From Siphonobacter aquaeclarae (GTDB lineage Bacteria > Bacteroidota > Bacteroidia > Cytophagales > Spirosomataceae), in assembly GCF_900103285.1 (NCBI RefSeq), contig NZ_FNGS01000010.1, positions 124,001 to 188,000 of the forward strand: 64,000 nt of DNA. The letters are read 5' to 3'. Of this stretch, positions 42,005-50,907 are shown piece by piece (the first letter of the stretch is position 1; every line of letters starts with the position of its first letter). The position numbers and the translations under genes are program-made. Under the pieces are notes generated by a model. It was not told where the DNA came from and searched no databases. It was given only the letters and a program-made list of their open reading frames with translations.

Positions 42005-42904
42005 TCAGTTGGCTCCTCCGAGACGACCCGCTGCGTTGGGCTGCGACTCTTTTTCCTTCTCAGCCGCGGCTTTGGCCAGGCGCTCCGCCTCTTCCAGTTT
42101 GGCCGTCTTGCTGACCGATTCCTCGTAGAAACGCTCTGCTTTTTTCAGGTATTTGCTTTTCGGAAAACCGTCGACAAATTCCTGGTAGTATTTGAGGGCA
42201 TCTGCGTACCGCTCTTTCTGCTTGGTATACAAACTGTTTTCAGCAAAGTCGAACTGAGCCTGTACCCGAAGGAAAGCCAGTTCTTCGTTGTAATCTGAAT
42301 CCGGGAATTCGCGCTGAAAGTTATTAACTGCATAAACGGCAGCGCGGAAGTTCTGAAGATTGGTCGGACTCGTTTTGTAATACAACTTCGCCCGTTCGTA
42401 AGCCTTGCGCTCCAGCTTCCGGCGGGATTCTTTGATGATCTTGGAAGCTTCTTCGACAAACTTGCTCTGCGGATAGCTGTTGATAAAGCTCTGAAGCGCG
42501 TCCATCGACGTCAGGGTACTCGCCTGATCGAGGTAGAACGGCATCGACGCCCGGTGAGAGGCATACGCACTCATATACAGCGCCTCTTCGGCATAATCAC
42601 TACGTCCGAAGGTTTCGTAGAATCGCTTGAACTGGAAGGAGGCGACTTCGTACTGCTGCAGGTTGTAATTGCAGTAAGCTTCATAAAAGTTCGCCATTTC
42701 CTGCTGATCAGAGCCCTTCAGGATCGGTTTCAGCTCTTCGAAAAGGAGCACGGCTTTATCCCAGGAACCTTTTTTGTAATAGGCCAGGGCAGCCTGGTAC
42801 TTCTCCTCGTCAGTCCCCTTTTTACGGAGTTTCTCAAACTTTCCGCACGAAGTCAGGATCGCCGTAATACCCAGAAATAGAACGAAATACCGGAGTGTCT
42901 GCAT
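42005..42904 (-). CDS. bamD: Outer membrane protein assembly factor BamD-like lipoprotein
   Basis: A 299-residue lipoprotein (LGITAILTSC, Cys20) with TPR-like repeats (YQAALAYYKKGSWDKAVLLF, ANFYEAYCNYNLQQYEVASF, ALYMSAYASHRASM). BamD holds the BAM complex at the inner face of the outer membrane. A charged Ala/Glu tail is added at the C-terminus. The start at 42904 gives a proper lipoprotein signal; the longer frame to 43036 does not. It heads bamD-rpoZ. Confidence 0.92.
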   Translation of the reverse strand: MQTLRYFVLFLGITAILTSCGKFEKLRKKGTDEEKYQAALAYYKKGSWDKAVLLFEELKPILKGSDQQEMANFYEAYCNYNLQQYEVASFQFKRFYETFGRSDYAEEALYMSAYASHRASMPFYLDQASTLTSMDALQSFINSYPQSKFVEEASKIIKESRRKLERKAYERAKLYYKTSPTNLQNFRAAVYAVNNFQREFPDSDYNEELAFLRVQAQFDFAENSLYTKQKERYADALKYYQEFVDGFPKSKYLKKAERFYEESVSKTAKLEEAERLAKAAAEKEKESQPNAAGRLGGAN

Positions 42905-42911
42905 AAGGCCG

Positions 42912-42942
42912 CAAAGATACGTCTTTCCTGTCAGAGTTAACA
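42912..42942 (-). promoter_or_regulatory. Probable bamD promoter
   Basis: On the minus strand TATCTTTG (42912-42919) is an exact -7 box 7 bp from the bamD ATG, with TGTT (42939-42942) as a weak upstream element at 19 bp. If correct, the leader is very short, about 2-3 nt. Confidence 0.5.
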
Positions 42943-43013
42943 CGTTGTGAAAAAGGATTTTATTCGGACAGGATAACGAACAAACCGGAGTCTGTATTGA
43001 ACCGGCAGCTGAA

Positions 43014-43949
43014 TCAATACCCTTTTTTCGGTTCAATGATGTGATCCGGCGTGCCGGTCGCCCGGAATTTCTTCAGATTCCGGAGAAAGGCGTCCGTCAA
43101 CCCCATGAACTCATCCGAAAAACCGCCGCCCGTATGCTGAGACAGAATGACATTAGGGCAGTCCCACAGCGGGTGCCCGGCCGGAATCGGTTCATGCTCG
43201 GTGACATCGAGCGCGGCGCCGGCCAGTGTACCGTTCCGGAGCGCCTCAACAAGCGCGGCTTCGTCTACCGTAGAGCCCCGCCCGACGTTGGCAAAAATCG
43301 CGGTCGGCTTCAGCGAAGCCAGCAGCTCCCGGGAAACGAAGTGACGGGTCTGGTCGGTTCCGGGCAGGCAGTTGATAATCACATCAAATTCAGAAACGGC
43401 GGCGATGAGTTCTTCCCGGCTGCGGAACCGGGCCTCCGGGCTCGTCCGTCCGAAAAAGGAAATCTCACAGTCAAAACCGGTCAGTATCTTCCGGCAGGCC
43501 TGGGCGATAGAACCTGTCCCAAGAATCAGTACATTTTTTCCCAGCAGCAAACCCAATTCCGAACGGAGGGGCTGCCCGACCCATTCCTGACGCGTCCGGA
43601 GAATGCCGAACCAGTCCATTTTCCGGTACAACGCGAGTATCCCGGCAATGGCTGTTTCAGCACAGGGCTGCGCATAAAAACCCTTCATATTGGAAATCGG
43701 CGCCGGGATAGAGAGGTGCTGGTACTTGTCAAACCCGACGGAATGCAGCTGCACCCAGCGGAGGTTCGGCGCCTTTTCCAGCCATTCGGCAGGCGGGTTG
43801 CCGAAAACGAGATCGGCGCCCGTTACCTGCGCTTCCCGCTCTTCTGCCGGAAGTTCCGATTCAAATACCGGTTCAATATCAGCGGGAAGAAGCTGGCGGA
43901 GGTGGGCTTTTTCTTTTTCACCGAGAGAAGCCTGAACATAAAGTCGCAT
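43014..43949 (-). CDS. D-isomer-specific 2-hydroxyacid dehydrogenase family protein
   Basis: A 311-residue NAD(P)-dependent dehydrogenase. The cofactor motif is ILGTGSIAQACRK (about 144-156). Catalytic positions are Arg in NVGRGSTVDEAAL, Glu in TEHEPIPAGHPLW and His in LSQHTGGGF. The compact length is like glyoxylate/hydroxypyruvate reductase GhrA-type enzymes. The substrate is not certain. It lies between galM and bamD on the same strand. Confidence 0.9.
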   Translation of the reverse strand: MRLYVQASLGEKEKAHLRQLLPADIEPVFESELPAEEREAQVTGADLVFGNPPAEWLEKAPNLRWVQLHSVGFDKYQHLSIPAPISNMKGFYAQPCAETAIAGILALYRKMDWFGILRTRQEWVGQPLRSELGLLLGKNVLILGTGSIAQACRKILTGFDCEISFFGRTSPEARFRSREELIAAVSEFDVIINCLPGTDQTRHFVSRELLASLKPTAIFANVGRGSTVDEAALVEALRNGTLAGAALDVTEHEPIPAGHPLWDCPNVILSQHTGGGFSDEFMGLTDAFLRNLKKFRATGTPDHIIEPKKGY

Positions 43950-44002
43950 AGTCGTCAGGAGGAAAAAGAAACATCCGCCGGTTCGGGCGGATGTTCCGGG
44001 TG

Positions 44003-45172
44003 CTATTTCGTAACAGAGAAACGGTAGACAGTCGAGCTTTTGTACGTCTGTCCGGGGCGAAGCTCCGTCGTCGGGAACGACGGCTGGTTTGGTGAGTCCG
44101 GATAATGCTCGGTTTCAAGGCAGAAGCCGAAGCGCTTCGCATAGGGCTTGCCGGTTTTTCCGGTCAGGTTGCCGTCGAGGAAGTTACCGGTGTAGAACTG
44201 CGTCGCCGGTTCGGTGGTCTCCATTTCGAGGACACGGCCGGTGGTCGGTTCGGTTACCTTCGCGACAGCCTTGAGCTGGTTGCCGGCATCGTCAAATACA
44301 AAGCAGTGATCGTAGCCGCCGCCGCTGCGGATCTGCTCGTCGGTCGTATCGTTAATGGCTGTGCCGATGGCTTTGGGTTCGAGGAAATCGAAGGCGCCGC
44401 CTTTTACGTCGAGGTATTTACCGGTAGGAATGAGCGTTGCGTCTATCGGCAAAATCCGGCCTGCCTTCAATTGCACGACGTGATCGAGGACGTCGCGCTC
44501 ACCGCCTGCCAGGTTGAAATACGTATGGTTGGTAAGGTTGACAACCGTAGGCTTGTCGGTTGTCGCCTCGTAATCAAGACGAAGAGCGTTGTCAGCTGAA
44601 AGGGTATAAGTGACCGTGACGTTCAGGGTACCGGGATATCCTTCGTCTCCGTCCGGACTGGTGAAGTGCAGTTTAAGGGCAACGGTCGAGTCCGTTTTCA
44701 CTTCTTCCGCTTTCCAGACTTTCTTATCGAAACCCTTCAGTCCGCCATGAAGCGCATTGGGGCCGTTATTGATCGGCAGATGATACTGCTTGCCGTCAAG
44801 CGTAAAAGTACCTTTCGCGATGCGGTTGCCATAGCGGCCGACCAGCGCTCCGAAGTAGGGAACTTTCGGCTGGAGATAGCCCGAGAGGGAATCGAAACCG
44901 AGTACCACATCTCCTGACTTTCCATCTTTGTCGGGAACGTTCAGGTGGGTGATAATGCCGCCGTAGTTGGTGATTTTGACGGTCATCCCGGAGCTGTTGC
45001 TCAGGGTGTAAAGGTCGACTGGCTGGCCGTCGACGGTGCCGAAAGGCGAATGGGTAATGGTCATGGTTGTTTCAGAGGTTTTGCCGGGCGACTGGCAGGA
45101 AACGACAGCGAGACCTGTGCAGAGTGCAGCGGCCACCGCCCCGTACCGGAGAAAGCTGAGAGGCATGATCAT
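44003..45172 (-). CDS. galM: Aldose 1-epimerase (galactose mutarotase), lipoprotein form
   Basis: A 389-residue mutarotase that interconverts alpha and beta sugars. Motifs are GRYGNRIAKGTF, NALHGGLKGFDK, LTNHTYFNLAG (catalytic His) and CLETEHYPDSPN (catalytic Glu). Unlike E. coli GalM it has an N-terminal lipoprotein signal (LCTGLAVVSC), so it works on the periplasmic side of a membrane. The first ATG giving that signal is 45172; 45166 is also possible. Confidence 0.92.
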   Translation of the reverse strand: MIMPLSFLRYGAVAAALCTGLAVVSCQSPGKTSETTMTITHSPFGTVDGQPVDLYTLSNSSGMTVKITNYGGIITHLNVPDKDGKSGDVVLGFDSLSGYLQPKVPYFGALVGRYGNRIAKGTFTLDGKQYHLPINNGPNALHGGLKGFDKKVWKAEEVKTDSTVALKLHFTSPDGDEGYPGTLNVTVTYTLSADNALRLDYEATTDKPTVVNLTNHTYFNLAGGERDVLDHVVQLKAGRILPIDATLIPTGKYLDVKGGAFDFLEPKAIGTAINDTTDEQIRSGGGYDHCFVFDDAGNQLKAVAKVTEPTTGRVLEMETTEPATQFYTGNFLDGNLTGKTGKPYAKRFGFCLETEHYPDSPNQPSFPTTELRPGQTYKSSTVYRFSVTK

Positions 45173-45213
45173 TCGGTTTAGTGGTACAAAAAAGAAAGGC
45201 AATGTCGGGCCCG

Positions 45214-46542
45214 TTATGACAAGGACGATTCCTTCTGACAAGTGACCCGTATTATACCCTTTGTGTTTTCTGTGATTTTGAATCGTTCGTCTGCCCGTCT
45301 TCCTACAATCCAGGCAATTTCGTGGTTCGATTCCAAAACATAGACACCGTTTTTCTCATTTCGGGGAATTTTCTGATCCACGAGGTAATCGCTGACTTTT
45401 TGAGCCTTTCCGCCGAGACCCAGCGGGCAAAAGCGATCGCCTGCCTGCCAGGGCCGTAAAACGAGCGGAAATGGAAGGCATTCGGCATCGAGCCAGGCGA
45501 CGGATGGGTCATTGCCCGGCAAAAACGACGTATGGGATAGCTTTTCGAACGTCAGCGTAAAACCAGGCGCCGAAATAAGGGGCATATTTTCCTCAATGTG
45601 GAAAGAAGGATACACATTGTCTGCCCTGTCGAGCATCCACACGCCCCGATCCCACAACAGCCGGTGTGTGCCGGAAAAATAGTAGCGGCCCGTTTGCTGC
45701 GCCGGATTCTCGTAAATATTGACGGCCTGCCGGTAGCTGAAGCCATACGGGCGGAGCAATTCGGAGAACAGCAGGAGGGGTTCCGGTTGTGCTGCAAGCC
45801 AGGCCGCATCGATGCGGCCACTTTCAGCTACCTGCCGGTGCAGAGGTATCAGCAACGCCTGAAACCACCGGTCGGCGGCGCTTAGCCGGTCGAGCGACCC
45901 GCGAAAGGTCTTTTCCAGGCCCGGATTCAGCTCCCTGAGTACCGGAAGGACGTCGTGCCGGATGCGGTTGCGCGAATAGTCGGTAGTCGCATTACTGGAA
46001 TCTTCCACCCATTCAAGCTCATTGTTTCGGGCAAAATCAAGCAGTTCCTCCCGCGAAAAACAAAGAAGCGGGCGGCAAACCCGGCCATTCTGTACCGGAA
46101 TACCGTGTAGTCCGGCCAGGCCGGTTCCCCGAACCAGGTTCAGCAAAACCGTCTCAAGGGAGTCAGTAAGATGGTGCGCGGTAACAATCCAGTCATAGCC
46201 TTTTTGTTCCCGGATTTCGGCAAACCAATCGTATCGCAGGTTTCGCGCAGCAAGTTGGGTAGACCAGCCGTTTTCGGCTGCAACGGAATGGGTATCGACT
46301 TGCGTATAGTGGAATGGAACACCGAGGTTTCCGGCCAGTGCACGAACAAAAGCAGCATCCCGGTCGGATTCCGCACCCCGGAGTGAGAAATTAACATGTG
46401 CGAGGCCGAACGGAAAGCCTGACTGCCGGATAAGCTCCGTCAGCACGACCGAATCTATCCCGCCGCTGACGGCCAGCAGCAGGCGCTGGCCGGGCCGGAT
46501 AGACGTCCGTTGGTTAATGAATGCTAAAAATTCAGGTAGCAC
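45214..46542 (-). CDS. tilS: tRNA(Ile)-lysidine synthase
   Basis: A 442-residue TilS that puts lysidine on C34 of tRNA-Ile(CAU), allowing AUA decoding. PP-loop SGGIDS is at 26-31, then AHVNFSLRG, VTAHHLTDSLETVLLNLVRGTGL and DSSNATTDYSRNRIRH. The C-terminal TilS domain (about 360-440) includes RPWQAGDRFCPLGLGGKAQK. Full length. It is divergent from the OstA-like gene with only 30 bp between start codons. Confidence 0.96.
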   Translation of the reverse strand: MLPEFLAFINQRTSIRPGQRLLLAVSGGIDSVVLTELIRQSGFPFGLAHVNFSLRGAESDRDAAFVRALAGNLGVPFHYTQVDTHSVAAENGWSTQLAARNLRYDWFAEIREQKGYDWIVTAHHLTDSLETVLLNLVRGTGLAGLHGIPVQNGRVCRPLLCFSREELLDFARNNELEWVEDSSNATTDYSRNRIRHDVLPVLRELNPGLEKTFRGSLDRLSAADRWFQALLIPLHRQVAESGRIDAAWLAAQPEPLLLFSELLRPYGFSYRQAVNIYENPAQQTGRYYFSGTHRLLWDRGVWMLDRADNVYPSFHIEENMPLISAPGFTLTFEKLSHTSFLPGNDPSVAWLDAECLPFPLVLRPWQAGDRFCPLGLGGKAQKVSDYLVDQKIPRNEKNGVYVLESNHEIAWIVGRRADERFKITENTKGIIRVTCQKESSLS

Positions 46543-46555
46543 AGCCGGGATTGGT

Positions 46556-46563
46556 TAATTTTG
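46556..46563 (+). promoter_or_regulatory. -7 box for the OstA-like gene
   Basis: TAATTTTG is an exact TAnnTTTG 9 bp ahead of the ATG at 46573. Transcription would start about 46568-46570, giving an almost leaderless message. The upstream element would have to lie inside the first codons of tilS, and no clear TTG is seen there. Confidence 0.5.
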
Positions 46564-46572
46564 CCTGTTGAA

Positions 46573-48177
46573 ATGAACTACTGGCAAAGATATATCCTCG
46601 GTTTGCTACTCTGTCTTCCGCTTTGGGGGATTGCGCAGACGCCTGCACCCGGCGGAACCGCAAAGATTGTGGACGTGGATTACTCGGATTCGCTCTGGGT
46701 AGACAAGGAAATGGGAGCAACTTTTCTGAAGGGAAACGTACGGCTCCGGCAGGGGAATGTGGTGTTGTTATGCCACCTGGCCAAAAAGAACGACCTGATT
46801 AACGTCGTAGAAGCGTATGGAAACGTCAAAATCCTGCAGGGCGACAGCCTGACGATTACTGGAGACACGGCCATGTATTTCGGCAATACCCGTCTGGCGA
46901 AAATGACAGGAAGGGTAGTAACGCTCAATGACCGTACCTCGACCCTGAAAACGCGTAAGCTGGATTATGACATGAATACCCGCATCGCCAGCTACAATAC
47001 AGGGGGTACCCTGGTAGACAAGACCAGTACCCTCGTGAGTAAGGAAGGGTATTACAACACGAATACGAAGATTTTCAACTTCTATAAAAACGTAAAGGTC
47101 AATAGTCCGGAAACGGATTTAGTAGCTGATTCCCTGCGGTATAGTACCCTGTCGAAAGACGTCTTTTTCATTGCTCCGAGTAAGATTGTCTCGAAAAGCA
47201 AAAAAAAGTCGGTTCCGGGCGATACCCTGCTGACCAATTCCGGGTCCTATAACCTGAACAGCCGGATTTCGAATTTCCTGGGGCGTTCGACGGTACGGAC
47301 GCAGAACTATAACCTCACGGGAGATTCCCTGTTTTACGACCCGGTTACCCAGATCGGCATCGCCCGGGGAAATGTCGAGATTATCGCCAAGAAAGACAGT
47401 GCATTCCTGACCGGCCAAATCGGCAGGTATTTCGGTAAAACAGGCGTTTCGCGGGTATATGGAGAAGCGCTGATGCGCCGGTTTTTTGTGAAGGATACGC
47501 TGTATGTGTCCGGGGATACGCTGACATCCCTCGAAATCCGGGGTACGAAGGATACGACCCGGAGGATGATTGCCGACGGGCACGTGCTGATTTTCAAAAG
47601 CGATCTTCAGGGAAAATGCGATTCGCTTGTCTATAGTGTAGCGGACTCGCTGATGAGTTTTTACAAAAAGCCCATACTCTGGAGCCAGCGGAACCAGTCG
47701 GAAGCGGATACCATATTCGTCCGCCTGGTGAATAACCAACTGAAAACGATGTACCTGAAACGAAGGGCGTTCATCATCGCCCGGGATACGCTGGAGCAGT
47801 TTAACCAGGTGAAAGGCAGGTACATAACAGCCAGTTTCAACGGAGACTCCAAGCTGGACAATACCCTGGTAGAAGGAAACGGAGAGAGTATTTACTTCGC
47901 CCGGAACGACAAGAATAAACCTATCGGGATGAATTATGTCCAAGCTTCGCGTATGCGGATTCATTTCCGGGAAAACGAAGTAAAACGAATCGCCTTTCTC
48001 GGTACGCCGGACGGGGTATTAAGGCCCCCGAAAGACGTGAGTTCCGATAACCGGGAGCTGGACGGATTTGTCTGGAAAGAAAAGGAAAAACCAACCCGCG
48101 AAAAGGTCATGCGCCTGCCGGAACGAAAGCCTGCGGTGGCTCCGAAAGTTATACCGACGGCCTCAACGAAAAAGTAG
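46573..48177 (+). CDS. OstA/LptA-like beta-jellyroll exported protein
   Basis: A 534-residue protein with a signal peptide (about 1-22, ending WGIAQT). The mature part repeats the OstA/LptA strand pattern: GATFLKGNVRLRQGNVVLLC, INVVEAYGNVKILQGDSL, GDSLFYDPVTQIGIARGNVE, TRRMIADGHVLIFKSDLQGK. Such proteins carry lipopolysaccharide across the periplasm or form bridge segments. It is longer than LptA and shorter than LptD and lacks the barrel, a type common in Bacteroidota. A basic/Pro-rich tail ends the protein. A TTG start at 46561 is less likely. Confidence 0.85.
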   Translation: MNYWQRYILGLLLCLPLWGIAQTPAPGGTAKIVDVDYSDSLWVDKEMGATFLKGNVRLRQGNVVLLCHLAKKNDLINVVEAYGNVKILQGDSLTITGDTAMYFGNTRLAKMTGRVVTLNDRTSTLKTRKLDYDMNTRIASYNTGGTLVDKTSTLVSKEGYYNTNTKIFNFYKNVKVNSPETDLVADSLRYSTLSKDVFFIAPSKIVSKSKKKSVPGDTLLTNSGSYNLNSRISNFLGRSTVRTQNYNLTGDSLFYDPVTQIGIARGNVEIIAKKDSAFLTGQIGRYFGKTGVSRVYGEALMRRFFVKDTLYVSGDTLTSLEIRGTKDTTRRMIADGHVLIFKSDLQGKCDSLVYSVADSLMSFYKKPILWSQRNQSEADTIFVRLVNNQLKTMYLKRRAFIIARDTLEQFNQVKGRYITASFNGDSKLDNTLVEGNGESIYFARNDKNKPIGMNYVQASRMRIHFRENEVKRIAFLGTPDGVLRPPKDVSSDNRELDGFVWKEKEKPTREKVMRLPERKPAVAPKVIPTASTKK

Positions 48178-48284
48178 GGGGAAAAATATAGTCCGTCAGT
48201 CTTTTTTTTGGCATAACTTTTTGACCTTTCGTCCCGGAAGTGAGACCGTTGAGTCGAAAAGTCCTGTTAAAACTTGTTAAAAAC

Positions 48285-48314
48285 TTGGTAATCAAACGCG
48301 TATGCATACTTTTG
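48285..48314 (+). promoter_or_regulatory. Promoter of the T9SS cargo gene
   Basis: TTG (48285-48287), 19 bp, TACTTTTG (48307-48314): a textbook Bacteroidota promoter. The transcript would start near 48320 with a leader of about 37 nt. Confidence 0.8.
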
Positions 48315-48356
48315 CTCCTGTGAAGGCAGCTGTATGCGTTCCGCACCTTAGAAGTC

Positions 48357-48962
48357 ATGAAACACCTTTTACTCTTTCTGTCCGGTTTACTTCTCCTCCT
48401 CGCTACTGTGGGGGCCGAGAAGACGCTGGCCCAGGGAGAGCCCAAAAGGAGCCGATTGGACATTAAGCCGAAAGCCAAGTCGTCCAGCCATGTGAATTCG
48501 TTTGAGTACCCGAAGACAGTTATGTCCCGGGAAGTAAAGCTCAACCGGTCGACGGCCGTCAACGAATATTACCGGAATCTGCTCCGGAACCGTCCGAAAA
48601 CGGGTCGGGCAGATCAGCCGATCGCACCTGCGGCGCTGGTATCCTCGGATTCCGGTCGTGAGCCTGAAGAATTGAATATCGACAAGCTGTACAACGGCGA
48701 AAAGGTAGTGGTGTCCAACCTCTATCCAAACCCGGCCAACGACTATGTATACGTAGACTATAACCTGGCTCCGAATGCCGGGGAAGCAAAAATTACGTTT
48801 TATAGTCCGCTGGGTATGCAGGTCGGAGAATTTGTGCTCGACCGCACGGAAAAACGGCAGAGATTTTCTACCGCGGGCCTCCCGAACAACATATACTTTT
48901 ACCAGCTTTCGCTGGAAGGCAAGACTCTGATCACCAAAAAACTCCTGGTGCGTCACCAATAG
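48357..48962 (+). CDS. Small exported protein with type IX secretion sorting domain
   Basis: A 201-residue protein. It has a signal peptide (about 1-25), a basic Ser/Lys/Asn-rich middle without recognised domain (26-115), and a C-terminal type A sorting domain (about 118-201). The sorting domain has the hallmark VSNLYPNPANDYVYVDYNL, then the sheet GMQVGEFVLD, and LITKKLLVRHQ at the end. Such domains direct secretion by the T9SS and are cut off or anchored at the surface. With only about 90 residues of cargo, it might be a structural or surface component rather than an enzyme. Confidence 0.88.
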   Translation: MKHLLLFLSGLLLLLATVGAEKTLAQGEPKRSRLDIKPKAKSSSHVNSFEYPKTVMSREVKLNRSTAVNEYYRNLLRNRPKTGRADQPIAPAALVSSDSGREPEELNIDKLYNGEKVVVSNLYPNPANDYVYVDYNLAPNAGEAKITFYSPLGMQVGEFVLDRTEKRQRFSTAGLPNNIYFYQLSLEGKTLITKKLLVRHQ

Positions 48963-48982
48963 TGAACTTTGGGTAAATTGTC

Positions 48983-49019
48983 AAACCTCCCGTCTGCCTC
49001 GGCACGGGAGGTTTTTTTT
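48983..49019 (+). terminator. Terminator of the T9SS cargo gene
   Basis: Stem AAACCTCCCGT / ACGGGAGGTTT with a 10-nt loop and eight T. Confidence 0.9.
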
Positions 49020-49150
49020 GTGCTATGCCCCGCTTTCGGAGCTTGTCTGTGTAACTTTCGGGACGCTTGGTCCCGGGTACCCAGTCCCGCGGCAAACGCA
49101 TTCGTCCCGGGCCTCAGCCCGTTTGTTCTTCACATCAAACGATTACGACG

Positions 49151-50845
49151 TTGTTTAGAATCGGCATTTTTTTCGGCGGACCGGCCCGCGAGCGGGAGAT
49201 TTCCTTTTTGGGAGGAAAAACGACCTTTACCTGCCTCGACCGCTCGTTGTTTACACCGGTCCCGGTCTTTATCGACGGGAGAGGTAATTTCATCCTGCTG
49301 AAACCGGAATTCATGGAAGCGCAGTCGATCCGTGATTTTTACCCGCCGCCTGCCTTTACCGCGACTGAAGGATATCCTTTCCGGGTATACGAAGAATCGC
49401 TCGACCTTGATCCGGAATCGGAAAGAGCCATGATCCAGGCTGTGGGAACGCAGGTAGAACCGAAGGATTTTGCGGCTCATTTCGACTTTGCATTCCTGGC
49501 TGTACACGGCCCGCAGCTCGAAGACGGCGCAATTCAGGGACTGCTGGAATGGTACGGTATTCCCTACTACGGGTCCGGCCTGATGGGGTCTGGTATCGGC
49601 ATTGACAAGATTGCACAGAACATCCTGATTCAACGGACCGTCGGACTTAATAAACGTCTTTATTCCATCACAAAAGAACAGTGGGACCACACCGACAAGT
49701 CAATTCTGTTTGAGCTGGTAAAAGAACACGTAGGGCTGCCTTTTGTTTGCAAGGCGCCGCATCAGGGTTCTTCCATCGGCGTTTCCTTTGTCCGGAAAGA
49801 TGAACTGGATGAATTTGTCAAGGGCGTACTTCAGAGTTTTTTCCTGCAACGAATCACACGGGAAGAATGGGTATCCCTTACAGATAACGAAAAAGGGGAG
49901 AAGCTCCAGCGGATCGCCAACCTCGACGAAGGCATCGCCTTTCCGCTGGTACTGGATGAAAAAGAGATCATTACCCACCCTGCGGTTCTTTGGAAGGCGC
50001 TCGATGCGACGTTTACTGCCGGCGCTGAATTTGCGCTGCTTTCCTCCGTCCATGCCGAAGATGCTGTACTCTTCGAAAGCTTTGTCAACGGGCAGGAGTT
50101 CAGTTGCGGGGTGATTCAGGATTTCGATGGATCTCCCCTGGCTTTGCCTCCGTCGGAAGTGATTAAGCTGGACGACAATACAGTTTTCGATTTCAAAACG
50201 AAGTACCTGACAAGTACCACCCGCAAGGCCATTCCTATTCGCACATCGCTGGAAAATAACCGGAAGGTGCATGCTATCGTAAAAGAGACGTTCGATCTGT
50301 TCAAGTTCGGCGCCTGTGTCCGGATAGACGGTTTTCTGACGCCTGAAGGCGAAGTATTGCTGCACGATCCGAATACGCTGCCGGGTATGTCGCCGTCGTC
50401 GTTTATCTTCAAGCAAATGGCCGAAATCGGTCTGAATGTGACGGATTCACTGACCTACTTTATTCGGTTTTCGCTGCGGGAGCGCATCCGTACCGGAAAA
50501 CTCACCTCGATGCTGCGGATGGAATTGAAGAAGCTCGATGACGCGATCCGCGTCCGGGTAGCCGGGTTGGCCTCCCGGACGAAAACGGAAATCCGGTTTC
50601 CAGCTACCGACGAAGCGTTTGAAGAAGCAAAAAAGACTTATAACCGGGTAGCGGCATCGGCCGATCAGGTTCCGGTTCCGGTGCTTTTGCATCCTGAGAA
50701 AGGAGCCGTAATCCTGAATGCCGCGCTGATGGCGAGACCGTCGGTTGCCGAGCTCATCGAGAGCCTGGATCAGCCTGTTCATCCGCTGATCGAAGAATGC
50801 CGGGCTTATTCCCGGGCCGTCAGGGAATTTCTGACGGCCTCCTAA
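49151..50845 (+). CDS. D-alanine-D-alanine ligase-like ATP-grasp protein, unusually long
   Basis: A protein of about 564 residues that starts like Ddl (LFRIGIFFGGPAREREISF). It keeps VHGPQLEDGAIQGLLEWYGI, the ATP-grasp KAPHQGSSIGVSF loop and HDPNTLPGMSPSS (metal-binding, with Asp where Ddl has Glu). Usual Ddl enzymes are about 310-370 residues. The extra length is an insertion of roughly 75 residues in the ATP-grasp domain (about 230-305) and a helical C-terminal extension of about 120 residues (from SLTYFIRFSLRERIRTGK). No ATG lies near the family start, so the TTG at 49151 is proposed. The product may be D-Ala-D-Ala or another dipeptide-like ligation. Confidence 0.82.
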   Translation: MFRIGIFFGGPAREREISFLGGKTTFTCLDRSLFTPVPVFIDGRGNFILLKPEFMEAQSIRDFYPPPAFTATEGYPFRVYEESLDLDPESERAMIQAVGTQVEPKDFAAHFDFAFLAVHGPQLEDGAIQGLLEWYGIPYYGSGLMGSGIGIDKIAQNILIQRTVGLNKRLYSITKEQWDHTDKSILFELVKEHVGLPFVCKAPHQGSSIGVSFVRKDELDEFVKGVLQSFFLQRITREEWVSLTDNEKGEKLQRIANLDEGIAFPLVLDEKEIITHPAVLWKALDATFTAGAEFALLSSVHAEDAVLFESFVNGQEFSCGVIQDFDGSPLALPPSEVIKLDDNTVFDFKTKYLTSTTRKAIPIRTSLENNRKVHAIVKETFDLFKFGACVRIDGFLTPEGEVLLHDPNTLPGMSPSSFIFKQMAEIGLNVTDSLTYFIRFSLRERIRTGKLTSMLRMELKKLDDAIRVRVAGLASRTKTEIRFPATDEAFEEAKKTYNRVAASADQVPVPVLLHPEKGAVILNAALMARPSVAELIESLDQPVHPLIEECRAYSRAVREFLTAS

Positions 50846-50848
50846 CAG

Positions 50849-50878
50849 AAAAGCCGCCCCGATGAGGGGCGGCTTTTT
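50849..50878. terminator. Bidirectional terminator
   Basis: Perfect 12-bp stem AAAAGCCGCCCC / GGGGCGGCTTTT with a 5-nt loop, between the Ddl-like gene and the convergent coiled-coil gene. Confidence 0.9.
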
Positions 50879-50907
50879 CCGTAATTCTAACAGCTATTTG
50901 ATAAGAA

